63,880 nucleotides of DNA from assembly GCA_905233545.1 (NCBI GenBank), contig CAJOEV010000024.1:1-63880 (forward strand), in the 5' to 3' direction. Position 1 is the stretch's first letter. Each line of letters begins with the position of its first letter. This document shows, in pieces, positions 17,301 to 23,843 of the stretch. Origin of the DNA: an uncultured Eubacterium sp. (GTDB taxonomy: Bacteria; Bacillota; Clostridia; Oscillospirales; Acutalibacteraceae). The position numbers were made by a program, and so were the translations under genes. The notes beneath the pieces were generated by a model, which did not search any database, was not told the origin of the DNA, and saw only the letters and a program-made list of their open reading frames with translations.

Positions 17301-20257
17301 CTCCGATAACGCTTCTTCACAAGATGTTTGAAAAATCTGTGCAGGAGAATCCCGATAAAACGGCTCTTGTTGCTAAGGACAATGTTTACACATATAAAGA
17401 GCTAAATGAAAAAGCAAATATTGTTGCAAATAATCTTATTGACAGGGGAATTAAAACGGGTGACAGCATTGCGCTTCTTCTTCCGAGAAAGTCGTATTTC
17501 TTCAGCTGTCTGTTCGGTGTAAATAAAGCAGGCGCAGCGTTTATTCCCTGTGACCCGCAATATCCCGCCGACAGAATTAATCATATTATTGAGGACAGCG
17601 AAGCGGCGTTCATTATAACCACAAGTGAAAATCTTTCAGATTATCCTGCCGAAAAGGTTATCAATGTTGATGATATTATCAGCGGAAGCAATATCGAAAA
17701 TCCCGATGTTGAAATGAGCGATGAAGAGCTTTCGTATATGATTTACACCTCGGGCTCAACGGGTAAACCCAAGGGCGTTATGCTCCGCCACCGCGGTATT
17801 TGTAACTATTTAACCGACAATAAGTCGAATATTATTATTCACAACATCGTCAACCGCGTGAATACATATATCTCAGTAACGACTATCTCATTTGATATGT
17901 CGTTTAAAGAGCATACCGCCGCGCTTTGCAACGGCAAAACTCTTGTATTCACCGCTGAGGATGAAATGAATGACCCGAGAGCGCTTGCAGAGCTTATGAC
18001 AAAATACGGTGCAGACTGTATTAATGCAACGCCATCAAGATTAACACAGTATCTGGAATATGCCCCATTCGGTGAGGCGCTTGCAAAATGCCGTCTTATT
18101 CTTTGCGGCGGCGAAGCGTATCCGCTTTCACTCAGGGACAGCATCAAGGCTTGTGCAAAGGATGCGGTTATTCTTAACACCTACGGTCCTACGGAAATTA
18201 CGGTTTCTTCAAATGCCGCTGTTCTCAATGATGCAGAGTATATTTCCATCGGCAGACCGCTTACTAACTACACTGAATACATCGTTGATAAATTCGGTGA
18301 TATTGCGCCCTTTGGTGTAATCGGTGAGCTTTATATAGGCGGAGTCGGAGTTGCAAAGGGATATAAAAACCTGCCCGAAAAAACCGCTCAGGCGTTTATT
18401 AACTACAACGGCGCTGAAATGTACCGTTCAGGCGACTATGCAAAATGGGATAAAGACGGAAATGTTTTGATTCTCGGCAGACTTGATAATCAGGTTAAGC
18501 TCAGAGGTCTCAGAATTGAGCTCGGTGAAATTGAAGGACTTATTGCCGTTCAGCCGGGTATTAAAAAGGTTGCCGTAACAATCCGCAAGCTTAACGGCCA
18601 GGATAATCTCTGCGCTTATTTCACCGCTGAAAATCAGATTGATATAGATGCTTTGCGTGATGAACTTAAAAAGCATCTGACTCATTATATGGTGCCGACT
18701 GCATATCTTCAGATGAACGAGCTTCCGATGACCGCAAACGGCAAAACCGATATCAAGCATCTGCCCGAGCCGGTTCCCGTTTCACTCGGTGAGTATGTGG
18801 CACCTGCTAACAAGACGGAAGAATTCTTCTGCGAGACTTTCAAGAAAATACTTAAGCTCGATAAGGTCGGTGCAACGGACGATTTCTTTGAAATAGGCGG
18901 AACATCACTTGTTGTTACTTCCGTAGTGCTTGAAGCTTCCGAAAACGGATTTGATATCACATACGGAGATGTTTTCAAATGCACAACGCCGAGGGCGTTG
19001 GCGGCGTTCTTTGACAAGGATGAAGAAAAGAACAGTGAACAGCTGTTTGATTTTGAGGATTATGATTATTCAGCAATCAACAGCATTCTTGAAGAGAACA
19101 ATGTTGAAGAATTCCGAAAAGGCAAGTTCCGTGATATTGGCAATGTTCTTATAACGGGTGCAACAGGTTATATGGGTGCACATCTTTTAGCGCAGTACCT
19201 TGAAGAGGAAAAGGGTACGGCATACTGTATGCTTCGCAAAGGCAGGTTTGACAGCGCAAAAGACCGTATTCAGAATATGATGTACTACTATTTTGATAAC
19301 CGTTATGAGAAGGATATTAATGAAAGAGTTGAAGTTTTCGAAGGAGATGTAACGGATTATAAATCCTTTGAAATATACGAAAAAGAACCGATTAACACCG
19401 TTTTCAACTGTGCTGCAAATGTTAAGCATTTTTCAAGCGGAACAGATATTGAGGATATCAATGTGGGCGGTGCAGTAAACTGTGCAAAACTGTGCGAAAA
19501 AATCGGTGCAAGACTTATTCATTTCTCAACAGTATCCGTTTCGGGAACCGCAACCGAGGATACCAAACTGTTAAGAGAAAACCTCGACGAGCGTTCACTC
19601 TATTTCGGACAGGAGCTTGATAACAAGTACATCTCCTCAAAGCTGATGGCTGAAAGAATGGTGCTTGAAGCTGTTATAAACAGGGGACTGGATGCAAAAG
19701 TTATACGCGTCGGAACCCTGGCTGCAAGAGAGTCCGACGGTGAATTCCAGATTAATTTCTTAACCAATAACTTTGTGGGCAGACTGCGTTCATACAGTAT
19801 ACTCGGCTGTTTCCCGTACAGTATGATAGAAAACCAGATTTGTATGGGACCGATTGATACATCGTGTGCAGCATTCCTTAAGCTTGCCCGCACACCTGAA
19901 AAGTGCAGAGTATTCAACGCGGTAAACAATCATACGCTTCCGCTTGGCGATATTATACGCCGAATGAATGAAAACGGAATGAATATCACTTTTGTTGATG
20001 ATGAAGTTTTTGCAAAGGAATTGAATGAGGCTCAGCAGAATCCCGAAAAAGCCGCAATCCTTTCCAGTATGACCGCTTATATGAATATGGCGCACGGCAA
20101 GAAAGTTATTACCATACCTTGTGAATCCCACTACACAACCCAGATTTTAGCAAGAATGGATTTCTTCTGGAATGCAAGCAATGAGCGTTATGTTGATGAT
20201 TTCATAAATGTTCTTCGCGGATTTAGATTCTTTGAAAAGGATAATCTTAATAGATAA
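14330..20257 (+). CDS. Dimodular NRPS, A-T-C-A-T-reductase
   Basis: A 1975-aa nonribosomal peptide synthetase. Domains: A1 (about 1-470; TSGSTGKPKG at 137), T1 (GGDSIK, Ser510), C (about 560-975; HHIAFDG at 684), A2 (about 1000-1470; TSGSTGKPKG at 1140), T2 (IGGTSLV, Ser1526), and a C-terminal NAD(P)H thioester reductase (about 1600-1975; GATGYMG at 1610, YISSK with Tyr1767 and Lys1771). Reductive release would give an aldehyde or alcohol, or a pyrazinone after cyclisation if both building blocks are amino acids. A1 has YGQSE in place of YGPTE and seems to lack the Asp that binds an alpha-amine. ATG 14330 follows GGTGAG. No phosphopantetheinyl transferase or tailoring gene is nearby. The upstream genes suggest regulation by partner switching. 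Confidence 0.92.
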   Translation: MSKLICKINERISSNPDFTVLVDTGENSSFTYAQFDSYARKIAGKLKRFGVEQGDFVTIELPRCKEYIAAMYAIWLTGAAYAPLSSEYPAERIEYIRSDCKAKTYIDEKFLRGIEDEEAFSENIEIGEENPALLIYTSGSTGKPKGVFHSHASISDAVFRYNDYFNLPEGCHTALAAPFSFVVSVHDIFLPLTIGATGYIMPTEVMRDPILLADFIDDNQINHIFISPKMLKVFKPKGNSLKTVYTGSERVSDTYSEDFELVVMYGQSECAATLAFKVDKKYNNTPIGKPIGEVKAYVLDEDGNQAQEGELCLTGRFATEYLNLPEQSAKTFTANPFYDEDKSEKMLRTGDIVKLGEDGNIIFLNRKDWMVKINGQRVEPGEIETLIKNTPGVHDAVIKDFKNQYGQVYLVAYYVEKSSTEADEIKQEISKNLPSYMIPSFFVKLDKLPVNANGKLDRSALKAPEASSFKNDYIAPETDMQKALCKAYEKVLGVENVGVDDDFFALGGDSIKCAMAASECALYKISTADIFAGKTPRMIERMLIKKASRKALVKKAKKPRIYPLTPFERGMYIEQKLDENSTVYNLNVAAIINGADTSSIKEALCKVMKAHEAFTSYYGEENGLPVRILTDKLPEIEVKQAETREEVIDIIDNYAVPFDLNKGIPVRPTVYEVGGECILHLAIHHIAFDGGSAAEFVRELSDALCKKEIHTSELDLSDIYDAEDKSESGMSFYRELFADGIPVNDMPLKGKRPKVHPLSDKEIDFICEGEMLDSIGKTARKFEVTEFELIFSAVSMALGKYTTSEDVVLGIPTNMRPNGGEDIIGMFVNTAPVRVKPVRTAELRDYITSSAESVRNVTYGASLPFEEVVGEFVKQRDESRNPIFDVSLNYMLYPPVCEQNGIGIELYVPLQKMSRDIGIVIRKTDGKLTFMVQYSSELFDDTVINGFVEQIQHTLKLLSETDVTTVRDALALPSAQQKMMEEFSKTETAKTPITLLHKMFEKSVQENPDKTALVAKDNVYTYKELNEKANIVANNLIDRGIKTGDSIALLLPRKSYFFSCLFGVNKAGAAFIPCDPQYPADRINHIIEDSEAAFIITTSENLSDYPAEKVINVDDIISGSNIENPDVEMSDEELSYMIYTSGSTGKPKGVMLRHRGICNYLTDNKSNIIIHNIVNRVNTYISVTTISFDMSFKEHTAALCNGKTLVFTAEDEMNDPRALAELMTKYGADCINATPSRLTQYLEYAPFGEALAKCRLILCGGEAYPLSLRDSIKACAKDAVILNTYGPTEITVSSNAAVLNDAEYISIGRPLTNYTEYIVDKFGDIAPFGVIGELYIGGVGVAKGYKNLPEKTAQAFINYNGAEMYRSGDYAKWDKDGNVLILGRLDNQVKLRGLRIELGEIEGLIAVQPGIKKVAVTIRKLNGQDNLCAYFTAENQIDIDALRDELKKHLTHYMVPTAYLQMNELPMTANGKTDIKHLPEPVPVSLGEYVAPANKTEEFFCETFKKILKLDKVGATDDFFEIGGTSLVVTSVVLEASENGFDITYGDVFKCTTPRALAAFFDKDEEKNSEQLFDFEDYDYSAINSILEENNVEEFRKGKFRDIGNVLITGATGYMGAHLLAQYLEEEKGTAYCMLRKGRFDSAKDRIQNMMYYYFDNRYEKDINERVEVFEGDVTDYKSFEIYEKEPINTVFNCAANVKHFSSGTDIEDINVGGAVNCAKLCEKIGARLIHFSTVSVSGTATEDTKLLRENLDERSLYFGQELDNKYISSKLMAERMVLEAVINRGLDAKVIRVGTLAARESDGEFQINFLTNNFVGRLRSYSILGCFPYSMIENQICMGPIDTSCAAFLKLARTPEKCRVFNAVNNHTLPLGDIIRRMNENGMNITFVDDEVFAKELNEAQQNPEKAAILSSMTAYMNMAHGKKVITIPCESHYTTQILARMDFFWNASNERYVDDFINVLRGFRFFEKDNLNR

Positions 20258-20270
20258 CTACTAAAAAAAC

Positions 20271-20304
20271 AATCAGGGGCGAGCTGAGAAGCTCACCCCT
20301 GATT
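20271..20304 (+). terminator. Terminator of the NRPS operon
   Basis: A 15-base stem (aatcaggggcgagct with agctcacccctgatt, one C-A mismatch) with a GAGA loop, 14 bases after the NRPS stop. Confidence 0.75.
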
Positions 20305-20310
20305 ATTTAT

Positions 20311-20358
20311 GCTGTCATAAATCAAAACGGTCCGAGGCAAATGCCCCGAACCGACAGC
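20311..20358 (+). other. Hairpin of unknown role upstream of hpf
   Basis: A closing stem gctgt/acagc and an inner imperfect stem built on cggt/accg, with a single-stranded ATAAATCAAAA bulge on the left. It lies between the NRPS terminator and the hpf promoter. It might belong to the structured RNA elements reported near raiA/hpf genes in Clostridia, but I cannot test this. Confidence 0.3.
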
Positions 20359-20396
20359 ATTAATATTATATCAAAAAATAATTTATATTTCAATAC

Positions 20397-20425
20397 TTTT
20401 ATTAAGAGCTTTTTTGTCATATAAT
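20397..20425 (+). promoter_or_regulatory. hpf promoter
   Basis: A good TATAAT at 20420-20425 with a weak -35 (TTTTAT, 20397-20402) at 17-base spacing. The ribosome site AAGGAGGT lies at 20447-20454. Confidence 0.4.
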
Positions 20426-20463
20426 AAAATCAGAAAATAATATACCAAGGAGGTATTTTAATT

Positions 20464-21012
20464 ATGATTAACATCACTGCAAGAGGCTTTGAATTAAAGC
20501 AGGGCGCAAAAGACGGAATCGAAAAGGAGCTTAAAAGAATTGAAAAAATGCTCCCCGAAAACGCAACTTTTGACGTAACTCTTAAAAAAGAAAAGGAGGG
20601 CTACAGCTGCGATATAACAGTTAAGCATTTCGGCTCATTTATCAGAGGCGAATCCTTTGAAAGAAAAATCGAACCTGCAATTGACGCTGCCGTTGATGAT
20701 TTAAAGAGAAAGCTTCGCAAGCTGAAAACCTATTTTGTTGATAAAAAGCGTAAGGGCGGAATTGATGAAATCGCGCTTGCAATTGATGAACTCAGTGAAG
20801 AGGTTACAATGGATAACTTTGACGAGGCATATTTTGAGAGCGTTGATATAACAAGAAAAAAGACCATAACTCCGAACATGATGACCGATGATGAAGCAAT
20901 CGTCCAGATGGAAATGCTCGGACACAACTTCTTCATCTTCCTCGGAATCGACGGCGAAACAAAAGTTGTTTACAAAAGAAAGAAGGGCTACGGTCTTATC
21001 ATCTGCGAATAA
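20464..21012 (+). CDS. hpf: Ribosome hibernation promoting factor, long form
   Basis: A 182-aa long-form HPF (RaiA/YfiA family). The N-terminal S30AE domain (about 1-100) starts MINITARGFELKQGAKDGIEK. After a linker, the C-terminal dimerisation domain (about 125-182) carries the family pattern MTDDEAIVQMEMLGHNFFIF and ends VVYKRKKGYGLI. Long HPF binds the 30S subunit and pairs two ribosomes into inactive 100S particles in stationary phase. It is monocistronic, with an ideal Shine-Dalgarno site and a terminator just after the stop. Confidence 0.95.
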   Translation: MINITARGFELKQGAKDGIEKELKRIEKMLPENATFDVTLKKEKEGYSCDITVKHFGSFIRGESFERKIEPAIDAAVDDLKRKLRKLKTYFVDKKRKGGIDEIALAIDELSEEVTMDNFDEAYFESVDITRKKTITPNMMTDDEAIVQMEMLGHNFFIFLGIDGETKVVYKRKKGYGLIICE

Positions 21013-21020
21013 TATATTCA

Positions 21021-21045
21021 AGGGCTGCTGCGGCAGTCCTTTTTT
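21021..21045 (+). terminator. hpf terminator
   Basis: An 8-bp stem agggctgc/gcagtcct (one G-U) with a TGCG loop and T5. Nearly the same hairpin ends the gene at 25611. Confidence 0.85.
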
Positions 21046-21048
21046 AAT

Positions 21049-21076
21049 GCGGAATTCAGAATGCGGAATTCGGAAT
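21049..21076 (+). repeat. Heptamer array A (4 units)
   Basis: Four contiguous 7-base units: gcggaat, tcagaat, gcggaat, tcggaat. They begin four bases after the T run of the hpf terminator. Confidence 0.8.
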
Positions 21077-21104
21077 TATCAGGTGCTGCGCACGGTGTTA
21101 TTTT

Positions 21105-21130
21105 GTAGGGGAGGCTCTCCCGAGCCTCCC
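21105..21130 (+). repeat. GTAG-headed REP-like hairpin
   Basis: GTAG (21105-21108) is followed directly by a perfect 9-bp stem gggaggctc/gagcctccc with a TCCC loop. GTAG next to a hairpin is the recognition layout of REP-associated tyrosine transposases; such a gene lies at 57357. Confidence 0.65.
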
Positions 21131-21167
21131 AAATGTTTTTATGTCGCTTTTTGTCGAGAGATAATTC

Positions 21168-21196
21168 TTGACGGATTATTAATATAATGCTACAAT
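21168..21196 (+). promoter_or_regulatory. Strong promoter of a structured RNA
   Basis: TTGACG (21168-21173), 17 bases, TACAAT (21191-21196) with an extended -10 TG at 21188-21189. Confidence 0.65.
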
Positions 21197-21202
21197 TAAG
21201 GA

Positions 21203-21372
21203 GCCAAATAATTAACATTTTAATATTGCTGTATAGGAGTAGTCTGCAATTTGTAAAAAATGCAGGTTCGATAATATCATTCTGCTCTAATACAGCATTG
21301 ATGTTAATTGTTTGGCGACAGTTGAGCTTGCGTTTTTTGTGCGTAGCTTCGGCTGCGCACTTTTTTATTTTT
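21203..21372 (+). ncRNA. Candidate structured RNA or leader with its own terminator
   Basis: Downstream of the promoter, 21203-21218 pairs with 21301-21316 as a 16-bp helix with one G-U. An asymmetric internal loop (8 and 3 bases) leads to a second perfect helix, 21227-21234 with 21290-21297, enclosing about 55 bases. That inner part includes a 5-bp ctgca/tgcag hairpin. A terminator follows: gtgcgtagc, TTCG loop, gctgcgcac (21339-21360), then TTTTTTATTTTT. No open frame of note lies inside. An AGGAG site and TTG codon follow the terminator, so it may be a free RNA or a terminating leader for the small gene at 21386. I do not recognise it as 6S, SRP RNA or a known riboswitch. Confidence 0.6.
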
Positions 21373-21385
21373 AGGAGAATATAAA

Positions 21386-21681
21386 TTGAAATATAAAGAA
21401 AATGAAGTGATTGAAAACATAAAACTGTTATCTGCAAAGCGCTTGAAATTGAAGATGAAGAATTAGTAACAAATGTTAAAGTGAACTGCATATTGGAAGA
21501 GGCGAAACTGATTAAAGAAGGCTTAATCAGAAAAGGCTATTTTGACGATGTTCAAAAATACTACTTGCCGCATATTGCATTAATGCCAAAAGGCTTTTCA
21601 AAAATAATGCTGACAGAATCAGACAGCGAAGCACTGAATAATATGCTGAAGGCTTTTTTGGAATATAAAAAGAACGTATAA
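21386..21681 (+). pseudogene. Small hypothetical gene, probably frameshifted
   Basis: A TTG at 21386 with AGGAG 8 bases upstream opens a frame reading MKYKENEVIENIK, which would stop at 21464. The neighbouring frame continues naturally from about 21425 as TVICKALEIEDEEL, then VNCILEEAKLIKEGLIRKGY, to the stop at 21679-21681. Joined across one frame change the product is about 97 aa, acidic and helical, with no family recognised. The alternative is that only the 66-aa frame from GTG 21481 is translated. It sits directly after the terminator of the structured RNA, suggesting attenuation control if the gene is active. Confidence 0.45.
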
Positions 21682-21710
21682 GGGATTAGCCCCTTATACG
21701 GCATGAATAA

Positions 21711-21929
21711 TTATTTATATGATTTGGGTATATCCGTTAAACCTGCAATATAGTCAATTGAAACATTATAAAGCTTTGCCAGTTTAACAATGAGTTCAAA
21801 TGGCGGTTCACGCTTGCCTTGTTCATAATTTGTATATGTTGTTTTGTGCATTTTTAGTATCTTAACAAGTTCATCCTGAGTTAAATCTTTGTCTTCGCGC
21901 AAATCCCTTAATCGTGGATAGTATTGCAT
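21711..21929 (-). CDS. XRE-family HTH repressor
   Basis: A 72-aa single-domain Cro/CI-type regulator: LRDLREDKDLTQDELVKILKMHKTTYTNYEQGKREPPFELIVKLAKLYNVSIDYIAGLT. The recognition helix lies around HKTTYTNYEQG. The start has GAGGTG upstream on the minus strand. It is transcribed divergently from the secreted-protein genes at 22127 and 22918, and the shared intergenic space holds a perfect 16-bp inverted repeat over a consensus promoter. The likely role is repressor of that promoter, with possible autoregulation. Confidence 0.85.
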   Translation of the reverse strand: MQYYPRLRDLREDKDLTQDELVKILKMHKTTYTNYEQGKREPPFELIVKLAKLYNVSIDYIAGLTDIPKSYK

Positions 21930-21972
21930 AATAACACCTCAGTAATATTATTGCACAATACATCAAACGACA

Positions 21973-22001
21973 TTGACAAAATACAACATATGATGTATAA
22001 T
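21973..22001 (+). promoter_or_regulatory. Perfect consensus promoter for the 22127 gene
   Basis: TTGACA (21973-21978), exactly 17 bases, TATAAT (21996-22001). It is overlapped by the left half of the operator at 21981-22024. A leader of about 120 bases precedes the 22127 start. Confidence 0.8.
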
Positions 22002-22024
22002 AAGACGAACATCATATGTTGTAT
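21981..22024 (+). promoter_or_regulatory. Operator: perfect 16-bp inverted repeat
   Basis: atacaacatatgatgt (21981-21996) is repeated in exact inverted form at 22009-22024, 12 bases apart. The left arm fills the promoter spacer up to the -10; the right arm covers roughly +2 to +17. This arrangement fits repression by the divergent XRE protein. Confidence 0.7.
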
Positions 22025-22126
22025 TTTTTGCAAAAGAGTTTTATCAATTTAAAGACATAGTAAATAATTGGGTATCTTTTTGCAGGAATAAATAAGATGT
22101 ATCTTTATTATTAATGAGGGATTATT

Positions 22127-22855
22127 ATGAAAAAGATTATTAGTTCATTATTATCAATTGTAATGCTTGTAGGCGCACTTTCAGTTAGTTTTAATTCATT
22201 AGCGGCAAGTCCTGTAACATTCACAAACTATTCTATTCTCGAAAGAAATACTAATTATGTAAAAATCAGTTACAGGATTAATAATCCAAACAAAAAGTCG
22301 ATTACAAAAATCCTACATACAATCAGGAAAAAAGGTGATAGTTCAACATTAAAATCCTACAAAAACGATGTTTCTTATAGCAGGAATGTAAATGTTACAA
22401 GAACTATAGGAAGCGGAAAGAATATAAAATATGAATTGCAACCCGGAACAGAGTATGAGATCAAATTTGGTGTCGAAATTAACGGAACCAGGTACTACTC
22501 ATCTTACTATAGTTTTACTACAAAAGCTGAAGAGAATTCTGTAACATTTACAAATTATACTATTCTCGAAAAACAAACAAATTATGTAAAAATCAGTTAC
22601 AGGATTAATAATCCAAATAAAAAGTTGATTACAAAACTCCTGTATACAATAAGAAAAAAAGGTGATAGTTCAACAGTAAAATACTACAAAAAAGATGTTT
22701 CTTATAGCAGAAATGTAAATGTTACAAAAACTATAGGAAGCGGAAAGAATATAAATTATGAATTGCAACCCGGAACAGAGTATGAGATCAAATTTGGTGT
22801 CGAAATTAACGGAACCAGGTACTACTCGTCTTACTATAGTTTTAGAACAAATTGA
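22127..22855 (+). CDS. Secreted protein with two near-identical Fn3-like repeats
   Basis: A 242-aa exported protein. A signal peptide (about 1-27, SIVMLVGALSVSFNSLAA) is followed by two tandem domains of about 105 residues (30-137 and 138-242). Both begin VTFTNY(S/T)ILE and share PGTEYEIKFGVEINGTRYYS, a beta-sandwich pattern like fibronectin type III. The two halves are almost identical at DNA level too, indicating a recent internal duplication. No catalytic residues are evident; a cell-surface or extracellular binding role is a guess. GAGGGATT precedes the ATG. It is followed by a gene with nearly the same signal peptide, probably in one operon under the operator at 21981. Confidence 0.7.
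   Translation: MKKIISSLLSIVMLVGALSVSFNSLAASPVTFTNYSILERNTNYVKISYRINNPNKKSITKILHTIRKKGDSSTLKSYKNDVSYSRNVNVTRTIGSGKNIKYELQPGTEYEIKFGVEINGTRYYSSYYSFTTKAEENSVTFTNYTILEKQTNYVKISYRINNPNKKLITKLLYTIRKKGDSSTVKYYKKDVSYSRNVNVTKTIGSGKNINYELQPGTEYEIKFGVEINGTRYYSSYYSFRTN
22213..22847 (+). repeat. Tandem intragenic duplication of about 325 bp
   Basis: The segment from about 22213 to 22520 recurs from about 22540 to 22847 with few differences. Long stretches match exactly, for example around 22437-22497 and 22758-22818. It encodes the two domains of the 22127 product. Confidence 0.75.
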
Positions 22856-22917
22856 GTTATAATTCCTTATAATACGGCTAATAAATATTTTTAAGTAAAT
22901 AAATTATGGAGATTATT

Positions 22918-23664
22918 ATGAAAAAGATTATTAGTTTATTATTGTCAATCGTTATGCTTGTTAGTGCATTATCAGCAACTGTTAATGCTTTTGCGGCAGG
23001 ATGGGCATCAAACGCAGAGTCAATTAATTTAAATACATGGTACAATGATTATATTGGTTCTCAAGGATATTATGATTCTAATACATGTTATTATGCTAAT
23101 TCATATAAAATGTATTTACCTTCAAAAGGAAAAATTACAATAAGAACTCAAAATGAAAGAACATATTTTTGGTTAGATGAAGTAAAAATATACAAAACCA
23201 GCAATATAGATTCTTCCTTGGACTATTATTCGCGCGATTATGGTTATTCATCCGGAGGCGGTTATTATTGGAATGAGGATACATATAATCTATCCCAAGG
23301 ATACTATTATATTGTTTTGCAAAAAGATTACAATGTGGACTTTGATTTTAAAGTTTCATACAAGCCAATCTTCAGCAGCACTTCATTAACTAAAGTAAGT
23401 GCAAAGGATAATGCTTTTTTTGCAAAATGGAATAAATGCTCAAATATTTCTGGTTATCAATTGCAATACAGTACAAACAGTAATATGAGCAGTTCAAAAA
23501 AAGTAAAAATTGGAAGCAAGTATTCAAGCAAAACTGTTAAATCATTGAAAAACAAGAAAAAATACTATGTTCGAGTACGAACTTACAAAACAGTTAGTGT
23601 TAATGGCGTGAATAAAACATTTTATAGCAAATGGTCAAGCAAAAAAACCGTTAAAACTAAATAA
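22918..23664 (+). CDS. Secreted protein with N-terminal beta domain and C-terminal Fn3-like domain
   Basis: A 248-aa exported protein. The signal peptide MKKIISLLLSIVMLVSALSA is nearly the same as that of the preceding gene. Residues about 30-155 form a Tyr/Ser/Asn-rich region resembling a bacterial pre-peptidase or jelly-roll domain (KMYLPSKGKITIRTQNERTY). Residues about 160-248 form an Fn3-like domain (GYQLQYSTNSNMSSSKKVKI, then KKYYVRVRTYKTV). ATG 22918 was preferred over the ATG 12 bases upstream because GGAG (22908-22911) is then correctly spaced and the N terminus matches its neighbour. Its C-terminal motif is shared with the fragment at 2-55. The role is unknown; it is likely extracellular. 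Confidence 0.68.
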   Translation: MKKIISLLLSIVMLVSALSATVNAFAAGWASNAESINLNTWYNDYIGSQGYYDSNTCYYANSYKMYLPSKGKITIRTQNERTYFWLDEVKIYKTSNIDSSLDYYSRDYGYSSGGGYYWNEDTYNLSQGYYYIVLQKDYNVDFDFKVSYKPIFSSTSLTKVSAKDNAFFAKWNKCSNISGYQLQYSTNSNMSSSKKVKIGSKYSSKTVKSLKNKKKYYVRVRTYKTVSVNGVNKTFYSKWSSKKTVKTK

Positions 23665-23683
23665 TTAAATACAAAAAACACAA

Positions 23684-23722
23684 AAGCTGTCTCGTTTTTA
23701 ATTGTGAGGCAGCTTAGTATTG
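23684..23722 (+). terminator. Terminator after the secreted-protein pair
   Basis: A 10-bp stem aagctgtctc/gaggcagctt (one G-U) around a 12-base loop, followed by a weak T-rich tail. Confidence 0.55.
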
Positions 23723-23843
23723 TTTTATATAATCGAGTTATGTTTTGCTCGGCTAATAATATTAATAAATGAAACATTACAGCTCTTGGAGTGATGTAAG
23801 ATCAATAAAGAAAATATAAAAAACAAAAGAGGAGAGTATTACT

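Noticed and set aside
21263-21280. tRNA T-arm (ggttcga)
   Set aside because: No acceptor stem, D-arm or anticodon arm can be placed around it.
21203-21681. Type III toxin-antitoxin locus (RNA antitoxin, terminator, toxin)
   Set aside because: The order fits, but the RNA has no tandem repeats and the downstream frame is broken and not ToxN-like.
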